Shown here piece by piece: positions 1 to 5,228 of a DNA stretch of 8,074 nucleotides (its first letter is position 1; each line of letters begins with the position of its first letter). Where the stretch lies: positions 1 to 8,074 of the forward strand of contig JAISLV010000057.1 in assembly GCA_031277075.1 (NCBI GenBank). Direction: 5' to 3'. This DNA comes from Endomicrobium sp. GTDB lineage: Bacteria > Elusimicrobiota > Endomicrobiia > Endomicrobiales > Endomicrobiaceae. Below the pieces are notes generated by a model. That model had not been told where the DNA came from, ran no database searches, and saw nothing but the letters and a program-made list of their open reading frames with translations. A program made the translations under genes and the position numbers.

Positions 1-497
1 AAAACGTCGGCATACTCCGGGTTTAAAGCGGAAGAAAAAACGATTTGTTTTTTTGAGCTAACTCTTAAAGCTAAAATAGCGGCTTCTGCAACCGCAGAAG
101 CTCCGTCGTAAAGCGAAGCGTTTGAAACGTCTAAGCCGGTAAGGGCGCAAATCATGCTTTGATATTCAAAAATGGCGGCAAGAGTTCCTTGACTTGCTTC
201 AGCCTGATAAGGCGTATACGCGCTCCAAAATTCGCTGCGCGAAATTATTTCGCCGACAAGCGACGGAATATAGTGGTCGTAAATACCCGCGCCTCTAAAA
301 ACGGCAAACGTTTTATTTTTTGCCGCCAATCCTTTGAAAATTCTTAAAAGTTCTTGTTCGCTGTGTCCGCCCGATATGTTTAATTCTTTTGCGCGGAGTT
401 CTTTCGGTATATTATCAAAAAAAGCCTCGCAGTTTTGCGCTCCTACGGCTTCAAGCATTTTTTTTGTATCTTCCGGGCTATTTTGCGTATATTCCAT
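1..497 (-). CDS. gcvPA: Glycine dehydrogenase (decarboxylating) subunit 1, 5' part only
   Basis: N-terminal half of the P-protein of the glycine cleavage system, which decarboxylates glycine with pyridoxal phosphate and passes the aminomethyl group to the lipoyl H-protein. The 165 codons visible run off the left edge; full-length family members are about 440-450 residues. Recognised from GAGIYDHYIPS (about residues 69-79), SRSEFWSAYTPYQAE (86-100), SQGTLAAIFEYQ (102-113) and LTGLDVSNASLYDGASA (119-135), all hallmarks of the split-type subunit 1. The PLP-binding lysine is expected on the partner subunit GcvPB, not seen here. The start is ATG at 497-495, preceded by a purine-rich AGAGAG about 5 nt upstream. 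It is separated by 303 bp from the upstream kinase gene and probably has its own promoter. I see no frameshift in the visible part. Confidence 0.93.
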   Translation of the reverse strand, partial: MEYTQNSPEDTKKMLEAVGAQNCEAFFDNIPKELRAKELNISGGHSEQELLRIFKGLAAKNKTFAVFRGAGIYDHYIPSLVGEIISRSEFWSAYTPYQAEASQGTLAAIFEYQSMICALTGLDVSNASLYDGASAVAEAAILALRVSSKKQIVFSSALNPEYADV

Positions 498-519
498 TTT
501 TCTCTCTGATAAAATATAA

Positions 520-525
520 ATTATA
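520..525 (-). promoter_or_regulatory. Putative -10 box for gcvPA
   Basis: A perfect TATAAT on the minus strand ends 22 nt before the gcvPA ATG, which would give a short leader of about 15 nt. The best -35 candidate, TTAGAC at 545-550, has a long 19-bp spacer and is a weak match. Perfect hexamers are not rare in AT-rich spacers, so this is only a suggestion. Confidence 0.35.
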
Positions 526-533
526 TGTCGTAT

Positions 534-559
534 GTTGCTTAGCGGTCTAACCAGCTAAC
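534..559 (+). repeat. Degenerate CTA-rich block resembling one upstream of dxs
   Basis: The block begins GTTGCTTA and ends GCTAAC, with CTA trinucleotides about every 8 bp. It matches the reverse complement of 7855-7880 at 18 of 26 ungapped positions, including the first 8. Both sit in the spacer upstream of a minus-strand gene but in opposite orientations. The similarity is modest and may only reflect shared spacer composition. Confidence 0.3.
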
Positions 560-664
560 GCGCGTTTGCCGCCTGAAGTATCAGCGAGGTAATTTGCCAT
601 CCTTGCCGTTGCCAGATGTCTACGCGTCGGCTTTACTTTTCTGTCATTAAACTACAAACGACAG

Positions 665-718
665 ACCCTGAAACAAGTTCAGGGTGACGGGCAAAAGACC
701 CTGAAATAAGTTTAAGGG
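665..718. repeat. Two tandem copies of a CCCTGAA...TTCAGGG palindromic repeat
   Basis: The first copy is a perfect hairpin: ACCCTGAA (665-672), a 5-nt loop, then TTCAGGGT (678-685). The second copy (698-718) starts with ACCCTGAA, keeps the middle AAGTTT and ends TTAAGGG, so its right arm has decayed. Both copies are preceded by AG, giving a direct repeat with a period of about 33 bp. Neither is followed by a T-run on either strand, so a Rho-independent terminator is unlikely. Short hairpins of this type occur as REP-like dispersed repeats in many bacterial genomes; membership in a specific family is not shown here. Confidence 0.7.
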
Positions 719-800
719 ACGACAGAGAGATTTGTCTTTGCCTTTACCTAGCCGCATTCTTTGCTTTTTGTCTTTTTTTCGTTGCCATGCGTCCATACAT

Positions 801-1361
801 CTATTTAATATGGGTTCTTATTTTTTTTAACAGTTCGTCTATTTTTGTATAAAGAATTTCAACGCCGTTAAAATCGTTTATAAAGACTATGTCGGCTAAA
901 GCGGCGGTTTTTGTAAGCTGTTGACCTGCGCCTGAAGTTTGCGATTCTCTCTTTTCAAGCTCAATAAATTTTTCAAGCGTCTGCGGGTCGCCTTCTCTTT
1001 GTCTTTTTTGCATTCTTGCAAAACGCGTTTTTATGGGCGCGTCTACATTTATTAAAACAAAGCCGCCGTTTTTACGCAGCTCGGCGACTTCGGCTGGATG
1101 CCTTATAGAAGTAATACAATAATTTTTTCCGTCTTCCATTTTTGAAATAGCTTTTTTGGCAAGAACGCCGTTTCCGTTTTGCGCTCTTAAATTTGAGCCG
1201 AAAACGATTAAATTTTCACGCGTAGGCTCAATTCCATTCTCTTTCATCGCGTCTCTAATAATATCGGAAAGCGAAAAATGTCCAAATCCTTGCGAATTTA
1301 CGATATAATCCGCGACAGTATCTTTACCTGAACAATAAGAACCCGTTAAACCTATAATCAT
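801..1361 (-). CDS. P-loop nucleotide kinase-like protein (dephospho-CoA kinase-like / archaeal-CPR type)
   Basis: This 186-residue cytosolic P-loop NTPase has a Walker A motif GSYCSGKD at residues 7-14 right after an MIIGLT start. Further blocks are FSLSDIIRD (29-37), PTRENL (46-51), NLRAQNGNGVLA (57-68) and TSIRHPAEV (84-92), then a lid-like stretch rich in Arg (118-123) followed by GDPQTLE. This layout resembles AAA/dephospho-CoA-kinase-like proteins common in archaea and candidate-phyla bacteria, where the substrate is mostly unassigned; it is not a canonical CoaE by my reading. An in-frame ATG at 1421 directly abuts the hisA stop but would add a 20-residue Arg/Lys-rich extension. I prefer the ATG at 1361, which has GGAG 5 nt upstream and puts the P-loop at its usual place. 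Last gene of the his run, 60 nt after hisA. Substrate unknown. Confidence 0.8.
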   Translation of the reverse strand: MIIGLTGSYCSGKDTVADYIVNSQGFGHFSLSDIIRDAMKENGIEPTRENLIVFGSNLRAQNGNGVLAKKAISKMEDGKNYCITSIRHPAEVAELRKNGGFVLINVDAPIKTRFARMQKRQREGDPQTLEKFIELEKRESQTSGAGQQLTKTAALADIVFINDFNGVEILYTKIDELLKKIRTHIK

Positions 1362-1366
1362 TCTTT

Positions 1367-1370
1367 CTCC
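1367..1370 (-). promoter_or_regulatory. Ribosome binding site deciding the kinase start
   Basis: GGAG lies 5 nt upstream of the ATG at 1361. The alternative ATG at 1421 is preceded only by the last codons of hisA with no comparable purine tract, so this site supports the shorter protein. Confidence 0.65.
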
Positions 1371-1421
1371 AGACAGTCGCCCAAAGATACGGCGGCTTTT
1401 TAATCGCCGACATTTGCGCAT

Positions 1422-2150
1422 TTACGACGCTTCGCCTATTTTTATCGCCTCTTCCAAACTAAAATCGTCTGTATAAAGCGCGCTTCCGACAATTGCGGCT
1501 ATGACGCCGCTTTTTTCAAGTTTTTTTAGCTTAGCAATGTCTTTTACCGTTTTTACGCCGCCTGAAGCTATTATTCTCATTTTCATTTTCGCAAGTTTTT
1601 TTATGCCCGAAATGTCTGGTCCCGTAAGCATGCCGTCGCGGGAAATATCGGTGTATAAAATCTCTTCAACGCCTATTTCTTTTAGCTGTTTTGCAAGCTC
1701 CAAAACTTCAACATGCGTAATGTCTTTCCAGCCGCCTATCGCCACTTTGCCGTCTTTTGCGTCAATAGCGACTATTATTTTGTCCGCTCCGTATTGAGCG
1801 ACGGCTTTTCTTACAATGTCGGGGTTATAGACGGCGACCGTTCCCAAAATTGCGTAAGACGCGCCCGCGTCAAAAAGCTCTTTTACGGCGTCAAGCGTTC
1901 TTATTCCGCCGCCGACTTCAACGGGAATATCCACAGCCTCGCAAATGTCTTTTATAATTTTTTTATTTTGTCCTACGCCGTTAAAAGCGCCGTCTAAATC
2001 AACCACGTGAATTCTTTGCGCGCCTTTTGCTTTCCAAAGTTTTGCAATAAAAACAGGATTGGTTGAATGTATCGTTTCCGCGTCTATTTTCCCCTGTTTA
2101 AGCCTTACTGAATTACCTTGCCTTATGTCTATTGCCGGTATGACTATCAT
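1422..2150 (-). CDS. hisA: Phosphoribosylformimino-5-aminoimidazole carboxamide ribotide isomerase
   Basis: HisA carries out the Amadori rearrangement of ProFAR to PRFAR, the fourth step of histidine synthesis. The 242-residue protein matches the usual TIM-barrel length. The catalytic acid/base aspartates are visible as D8 in PAIDIR and D130 in VAIDAKDG. Phosphate-binding loops are VEVGGGIRT (78-86), VVDLDGA (49-55), TDISRDGMLTGPD (167-179) and IIASGGV (193-199). These distinguish it from HisF: the AIDIRQGNSVRL start and GGWK are HisA-like. The start is ATG at 2150 with AAAAGGA 10 nt upstream. It follows hisH after a 71-nt gap containing a strong hairpin and is followed by the kinase gene. 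The partner hisF, often immediately downstream, is absent from the window. Confidence 0.97.
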   Translation of the reverse strand: MIVIPAIDIRQGNSVRLKQGKIDAETIHSTNPVFIAKLWKAKGAQRIHVVDLDGAFNGVGQNKKIIKDICEAVDIPVEVGGGIRTLDAVKELFDAGASYAILGTVAVYNPDIVRKAVAQYGADKIIVAIDAKDGKVAIGGWKDITHVEVLELAKQLKEIGVEEILYTDISRDGMLTGPDISGIKKLAKMKMRIIASGGVKTVKDIAKLKKLEKSGVIAAIVGSALYTDDFSLEEAIKIGEAS

Positions 2151-2175
2151 AGCGATAATATCCTTTTGTAAAATT

Positions 2176-2219
2176 TATGCGGCGGTTAAAATGCAAAAAC
2201 AAAAATCTGCCGCCGCATA
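2176..2219. repeat. 10-bp perfect inverted repeat between hisH and hisA
   Basis: TATGCGGCGG (2176-2185) is exactly complementary to CCGCCGCATA (2210-2219), with a 24-nt loop that is T-rich on the minus (coding) strand. It begins two nucleotides after the hisH TAG and ends about 25 nt before the hisA ATG. There is no U-run after the stem in the direction of transcription (it continues AAATTTTAC), so it is not a classic terminator. A role in mRNA stability, processing or damping hisA translation is possible. Confidence 0.75.
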
Positions 2220-2221
2220 GC

Positions 2222-2863
2222 CTATTTAGCCGCTTCTATAAAATTCATTAATATTTTTAAGCCTTTTTCCCCGCTTTTTTCGGGGTGAAATTGGCTGCCC
2301 CAGACGTTTTCAAAAGCTACGGAAGAACAAAAATCAATTCCGTAATTGCAAAAAGAAGACGCTTTTGTTTTGTCTTTAGGCATTGCGTAATACGAATGCA
2401 CAAAATAAAAATTTTCCTTGTCTTCCACGCCGTTAAACATTTGTTTTGCTCCGTCTGTATGCGTTTGATTTACGGAGTTCCAGCCGATATGCGGGATTTT
2501 TAAGGTATGAACGTCAAATTCAAACTTCTTAACTTCGCCCTCAACAATATTTAGTCCTTCGTATACGCCGTTTTCATAGCCTGTAGTAAAAAAAAGCTGA
2601 AACCCCAAACATATACCGTATAGCATTTTCCCGCTTTTAACGTAAGAGCGCAAAGCCTCGTTAAAACCTTGCGTTTTTAAAAAATTTACCGCAGGACCAA
2701 AAGCGCCTACGCCGGGAAGAATAGCCGCGTCGTATTGTAAAAGTTCGTTGGGCAAACTTATAACGTCCGCTTTCAGAGGCAAGCTCTTAGCGCAAAAATT
2801 TAAAGCGTTAAGCACGCTTTTAATATTCCCAAAACCATAGTCAATTACGGCAATGTTTTTCAT
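2222..2863 (-). CDS. hisH: Imidazole glycerol phosphate synthase, glutaminase subunit
   Basis: HisH is a class I glutamine amidotransferase that hydrolyses glutamine and channels ammonia to HisF, which makes imidazole glycerol phosphate and AICAR from PRFAR. The protein has 213 residues, a normal length. The triad is visible: Cys85 in YGICLGFQLFF, His193 and Glu195 in SQFHPEKSG. Other family blocks are the IDYGFGNIKSV start (7-17), ILPGVGAFG (48-56), PHIGWNSV (124-131) and YFVHSYY (153-159). The residue after the nucleophile motif CLG is Phe where Met is usual. The start ATG (2863) lies one nucleotide after the hisB stop, so the two are almost certainly co-translated; a weak AAAGG sits 13-14 nt upstream. 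Its partner HisF must be encoded elsewhere. Confidence 0.97.
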   Translation of the reverse strand: MKNIAVIDYGFGNIKSVLNALNFCAKSLPLKADVISLPNELLQYDAAILPGVGAFGPAVNFLKTQGFNEALRSYVKSGKMLYGICLGFQLFFTTGYENGVYEGLNIVEGEVKKFEFDVHTLKIPHIGWNSVNQTHTDGAKQMFNGVEDKENFYFVHSYYAMPKDKTKASSFCNYGIDFCSSVAFENVWGSQFHPEKSGEKGLKILMNFIEAAK

Positions 2864-2864
2864 T

Positions 2865-3455
2865 TTATTGAAGAACGCCTTTTGTGGACGGTATGCTTTT
2901 TTGTTTTTTTGAAATTGTTATCGCTTGTTTTAAAGCTCTTGCTGCGGCTTTGAATATGCTTTCGGCTATATGGTGATTGTTTCTTCCTTTTAGCATTTTT
3001 ATATGCAGGTTCATTCCCGCATTGCTTGCGAAAGCGTAAAAAAATTCCTGTATCAAATCGTAATTAAAACCCGTTTTTTGAAATTTTATTTCGGCTTCAT
3101 AACTCAAATAAAATCTGCCCGATAAATCTAAAGCGACATAACTTAAAGCCTCGTCCATAGGAAGCAAGAAATGACCGTAGCGCGCTATGCCCTTTTTATC
3201 GCCCAAAGCCTGTTTTAAAGCAAGCCCCAAAGTTATGCCTAAATCTTCAACTAAATGGTGGTCGTCCACGCGAGTATCGCCTGAGGCGTTTATTGCTAAT
3301 GAAATCCCCGAATGCGCGGCAAAAAGCGTAAGCATGTGGTCTATAAAACCTATATCGGTCAAAATTTTAGGCTCTGCCGCTTTATCAAGATTAAGGGCGA
3401 CGCAAATATCGGTTTCCTTTGTTTTTCTTTCAATAAACGCTTTGCGCTGCTTCAT
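2865..3455 (-). CDS. hisB: Imidazoleglycerol-phosphate dehydratase (monofunctional)
   Basis: HisB dehydrates imidazole glycerol phosphate to imidazole acetol phosphate. The 196-residue length matches monofunctional IGP dehydratases, with no N-terminal histidinol-phosphatase domain as in the E. coli bifunctional protein. The duplicated metal-binding motifs are DDHHLVED (64-71, His66, His67, Glu70) and NNHHIAE (159-165, His161, His162, Glu165). Supporting blocks are GFIDHMLTLFAAHSG (36-50), PMDEALSYVALDLSGR (99-114) and the C-terminal IPSTKGVL. The ATG at 3455 has an AGAGGG ribosome binding site 8 nt upstream. The gene begins a hisB-hisH-hisA run and is separated from the upstream small gene by a 249-bp gap holding dispersed repeat copy 1, which could bear its promoter or leader. 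Confidence 0.97.
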   Translation of the reverse strand: MKQRKAFIERKTKETDICVALNLDKAAEPKILTDIGFIDHMLTLFAAHSGISLAINASGDTRVDDHHLVEDLGITLGLALKQALGDKKGIARYGHFLLPMDEALSYVALDLSGRFYLSYEAEIKFQKTGFNYDLIQEFFYAFASNAGMNLHIKMLKGRNNHHIAESIFKAAARALKQAITISKKQKSIPSTKGVLQ

Positions 3456-3496
3456 ATTTTATACCCTCTAAAAAAGAGAAAGCGGAACATTATTTG

Positions 3497-3642
3497 GGTG
3501 TCTCTAAAAACCCTAATGCCCGTCCTTACCGCGCCTTTTGCGGCATTTTGGCATCAGAAAATTTGTCCGTCCTTGCTCTTAGGACGCCCTTCATTTTCTT
3601 CTTTGAACTGCCGCAAAATTTGCGGCAATTACGAACATTATA
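3497..3642. repeat. Dispersed intergenic repeat, copy 1 (146 bp), upstream of hisB
   Basis: This is homologous to 7914-8074 in the same orientation. Bases 3497-3525 (29 bp, beginning GGTGTCTCTAAAAACC) and 3552-3616 (65 bp, beginning CATCAGAAAATTTG) are identical in both copies; the intervening 26 bp diverge and are 15 bp shorter here. Potential hairpins are CGTCCT/AGGACG (3568-3573 with 3581-3586) and TGCCGCAAA/TTTGCGGCA (3609-3627, near-perfect palindrome). GAACATTAT occurs on both sides (3485-3493 and 3633-3641), like a target duplication, though the right-hand one is partly shared with copy 2. The element fills most of the gap between the small gene and hisB. No protein product is evident. 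Confidence 0.85.
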
Positions 3643-3685
3643 GGTTTTTGCAAGACGCCCATTTGTTTATCCGCCAATTTTCTGA
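3554..3685. repeat. 10-bp inverted repeat spanning the right part of repeat copy 1
   Basis: TCAGAAAATT (3554-3563) is the exact complement of AATTTTCTGA (3676-3685), enclosing 112 bp. Nearby on the right, AGACGCCCATTTG (3653-3665) also echoes GGACGCCCTTCATTT of the core in direct orientation. The right arm lies past the point where copy 2 is cut by the window edge, so whether it belongs to the element cannot be seen here. Confidence 0.5.
3637..3642 (-). promoter_or_regulatory. Possible -10 box at the edge of repeat copy 1
   Basis: A perfect TATAAT on the minus strand lies about 180 nt before the hisB ATG. The same hexamer occurs at the matching position of copy 2 (8069-8074). No good -35 hexamer is visible 16-18 bp upstream. 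If used, transcripts would begin with the structured repeat and run into hisB. Confidence 0.3.
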
Positions 3686-3704
3686 CTGCAGTATTTTCCG
3701 TATT

Positions 3705-3914
3705 TTAGTTCAACGGTTTATGTTTTACTGCGCTGGCTAAACCGTATCTTTTTACCTCTATTGTTTTAAGAGCGTTTTCAAGTTTGTCCATAAGTTCTAT
3801 GTCGTCTTCGCTGTATTCATATGCGAATTCGGATTTTTCAGAAGAGCCTTCGGCAGATTGGCTAATTAAAAACAAAATATATTCCATTTCTCTTTGCGAT
3901 AAATTAATTTTCAC
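3705..3914 (-). CDS. Small hypothetical protein coupled to hisD
   Basis: I do not recognise this 69-codon gene. It starts with GTG at 3914, overlapping the hisD TGA by four bases (GTGA), and has a strong AAAGGAG ribosome binding site 6 nt upstream, inside the last hisD codons. That is good evidence for a translated, coupled gene. The product is soluble-looking and acidic in its middle: a hydrophobic helix-like segment MEYILFLI (10-17), an acidic stretch EKSEFAYEYSEDDIELMD (26-43), then an amphipathic segment LENALKTIEV (45-54) and a basic tail. No signal peptide, convincing membrane span, Cys or zinc motif is visible. Its place between hisD and hisB suggests a link to the operon, but the function is unknown. 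Confidence 0.7.
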   Translation of the reverse strand: MKINLSQREMEYILFLISQSAEGSSEKSEFAYEYSEDDIELMDKLENALKTIEVKRYGLASAVKHKPLN

Positions 3915-5086
3915 AAAACGCTCCTTTCAACAGCCGACTTCTTGTGATAAGCCATTCCTTCGGCTTGAGCAAGAGCAGCTATCTCTTTATAGGCTTTTTT
4001 ATTTTTTTTATTTAATTCAATATAAGAAGTTCTTTTTAGAAAAGTCGCCGCCGACAGCCCGCTTGCAAATTTCGCGCTGGCGTTTGTAGGCAAAACATGA
4101 GAAGGTCCCGCCCAATAATCGCCCGCCGCGGTAGGCGTTTGCCAGCCCGCAAAAACCGCTCCTGCATTTTTCACGTCCTTTACAAGTTTTGCGTAATCTT
4201 TTACCAAAAGTTCTAAATGTTCGGGCGCAAGAGCGTTTGTTTTTTCAACCGCTTTATTTAAAGAGCAACGCTCAATTACGACTTGTTTAAGAGCTTCTTT
4301 TGGAAGCAAAGCTTTTATTTTTGCAATTTTAGTTTTGCATTCGCAAAACAAATAAGCTCTCGCCATTGGGTCGTGTTCAACCTGCGCCATAATATCGGCG
4401 GCGGCGTATTTTTCGGGAACGTCCCTATCGGCAATAATTGCCACTTCGCTGGGACCAGCCAAAGAATCTATGCCGACGTCGCCAAAAACTTGTCTTTTTG
4501 CTTCGTTCACATACATATTTCCAGGACCTGCTATAATATTTACTTTTTCTATCGTTTCAGAACCGTAAGCCAAAGCTGCTATAGCCGCAATGCCGCCTAC
4601 TTTATATATCTCTTTTACCGCGCAAATTTTTGCCGCGTATAAAACTTCGGCGGTTATATTCTTGGGCGGACTTACTATAACTATTCTTTCAACGCCTGCG
4701 GCTTTTGCCGCAACGGCTGTCATTATCACTGTGGACGGATATGGAAATCGTCCGCCGGGAATATAAAGACCCGCCGAAGAAACAGGCGTATAAAACTGCC
4801 CTGTAATCACGGAATTTTTAACGTATTTCCAAGATTTTTTAATTTGAGAAAGCTCGCGTTTATGAAATGCCAAAACATTGGCGTAAGAGGTTTTTATAGC
4901 CCGTTTAAACTCGGGCGAAACGTTTTCTGAAGCGGCGTCTATCTCTTTTTGAGATACTCTGTATCCGCTTTTTGACAAATCAACGCCGTCAAAACGCTTT
5001 AAATATTTCAAAACGGCTTTATCGCCGTTTTTTCTTACGTCTTCAATTATATCGGCTGTATAATTTCGTATCTGCTTCTTATCCAT
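3911..5086 (-). CDS. hisD: Histidinol dehydrogenase
   Basis: HisD performs the last two steps of histidine synthesis, oxidising L-histidinol to L-histidine with two NAD+ and a bound zinc. From ATG 5086 the protein has 391 residues, shorter than the roughly 430 of E. coli HisD, mainly at the N-terminus. The expected zinc ligands and catalytic pair are present: Q235 and H238 in AQVEHDP, E289-H290 in APEHLELL, D323 in AGDYWAGPSH (H330) and H381 near the C-terminus. Other signatures are GLYIPGG (106-112), AGPGNMYV (186-193) and DSLAGPSE (207-214). A TTG 12 codons upstream (5122) would lengthen the frame, but it has no ribosome binding site and overlaps a promoter-like -35, so I chose the ATG. The ATG itself also lacks a Shine-Dalgarno sequence. 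The 3' end overlaps the next small gene by 4 bp. Confidence 0.95.
   Translation of the reverse strand: MDKKQIRNYTADIIEDVRKNGDKAVLKYLKRFDGVDLSKSGYRVSQKEIDAASENVSPEFKRAIKTSYANVLAFHKRELSQIKKSWKYVKNSVITGQFYTPVSSAGLYIPGGRFPYPSTVIMTAVAAKAAGVERIVIVSPPKNITAEVLYAAKICAVKEIYKVGGIAAIAALAYGSETIEKVNIIAGPGNMYVNEAKRQVFGDVGIDSLAGPSEVAIIADRDVPEKYAAADIMAQVEHDPMARAYLFCECKTKIAKIKALLPKEALKQVVIERCSLNKAVEKTNALAPEHLELLVKDYAKLVKDVKNAGAVFAGWQTPTAAGDYWAGPSHVLPTNASAKFASGLSAATFLKRTSYIELNKKNKKAYKEIAALAQAEGMAYHKKSAVERSVL
3921..3927 (-). promoter_or_regulatory. Strong ribosome binding site for the small gene after hisD
   Basis: AAAGGAG lies 6 nt before the GTG at 3914 and is embedded in the hisD 3' end. It is among the best Shine-Dalgarno matches in the window and is the main reason to treat the small frame as a gene. 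Confidence 0.7.
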
Positions 5087-5093
5087 TTGAAAG

Positions 5094-5122
5094 ATTATAC
5101 AAAAAACAAAACGGATACTCAA
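5094..5122 (-). promoter_or_regulatory. Putative hisD promoter, possibly giving a leaderless mRNA
   Basis: On the minus strand TTGAGT (5117-5122) is followed after exactly 17 bp by TATAAT (5094-5099). The -10 ends only 7 nt before the hisD ATG at 5086, so initiation would fall at or within a base or two of the start codon. This fits with the lack of a Shine-Dalgarno sequence there. The -35 matches TTGACA at four of six positions. Confidence 0.5.
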
Positions 5123-5132
5123 ACGGAAGAAT

Positions 5133-5228
5133 TCAAAGTTTAGAGTGAAGAATAGCCGCCGCTTTCATCTTGACTTTTCCGCGCCTTTGCGCAGGCTCAA
5201 ACGGAGTACCGCGCTTGTATTTTGTCAT
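5133..5228 (-). CDS. Possible 31-residue basic peptide ORF coupled to tlyA
   Basis: ATG at 5228 overlaps the tlyA stop in an ATGA arrangement, and the frame stays open for 31 codons to TGA at 5133-5135. The predicted peptide is strongly basic (about nine Lys/Arg against one Glu), with a KYKRG start and a QRRGK centre. I recognise no family and see no clear Shine-Dalgarno sequence. The overlap is typical of coupled genes, but a frame this short could arise by chance in a spacer. It occupies most of the 138-bp gap between tlyA and hisD, and I see nothing else there apart from the hisD promoter. Confidence 0.3.
   Translation of the reverse strand: MTKYKRGTPFEPAQRRGKVKMKAAAILHSKL

Larger units (their letters stand above)
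498..800. other. Intergenic region with degenerate and palindromic repeats
   Basis: This 303-bp gap lies between the kinase stop and the gcvPA start. I see no convincing coding frame, tRNA or terminator with a U-tract. It holds a possible -10 box next to gcvPA, a degenerate CTA-rich block at 534-559 that resembles one upstream of dxs, and two copies of a CCCTGAA-type palindrome at 665-718. The rest (560-660 and 725-800) looks like unconstrained spacer with pyrimidine-rich stretches on the plus strand. Confidence 0.6.

Noticed and set aside
665..718. Rho-independent terminator for the his run
   Set aside because: The stem is good, but no T-run follows on the minus strand, and it lies more than 80 bp past the kinase stop.
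498..800. tRNA or other known RNA gene in the gap between the kinase and gcvPA
   Set aside because: No acceptor stem/T-loop pattern such as GTTCGA in a plausible cloverleaf is visible on either strand.
1362..1421. N-terminal 20-residue extension of the kinase from ATG 1421
   Set aside because: The extension is a run of Arg/Lys-rich codons with no ribosome binding site; GGAG before ATG 1361 and the standard P-loop position favour the shorter form.
1501..1997. Plus-strand open frames opposite hisA
   Set aside because: They are antisense shadows of a clear TIM-barrel gene, with low-complexity Ser/Phe-rich translations and no start signals.
3595..3642. 15-codon minus-strand frame inside each repeat copy (ATG overlapping TATAAT, ending QRRK)
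   Set aside because: Both copies keep the frame with conservative differences, but there is no Shine-Dalgarno sequence and the stretch lies mostly in the identical core, so conservation is not evidence of coding.
3456..3704. Histidine attenuator or T-box upstream of hisB
   Set aside because: No short peptide with a run of His codons, no terminator hairpin with a U-tract and no T-box core could be found. The sequence is instead shared with the dxs leader, which argues against a histidine-specific device.
3312..3740. Plus-strand 142-codon open frame running through the hisB 5' end and repeat copy 1
   Set aside because: It is antisense to hisB, has no ribosome binding site, and part of it is simply the translation of the dispersed repeat. 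The similar reading in copy 2 reflects DNA identity rather than protein constraint.
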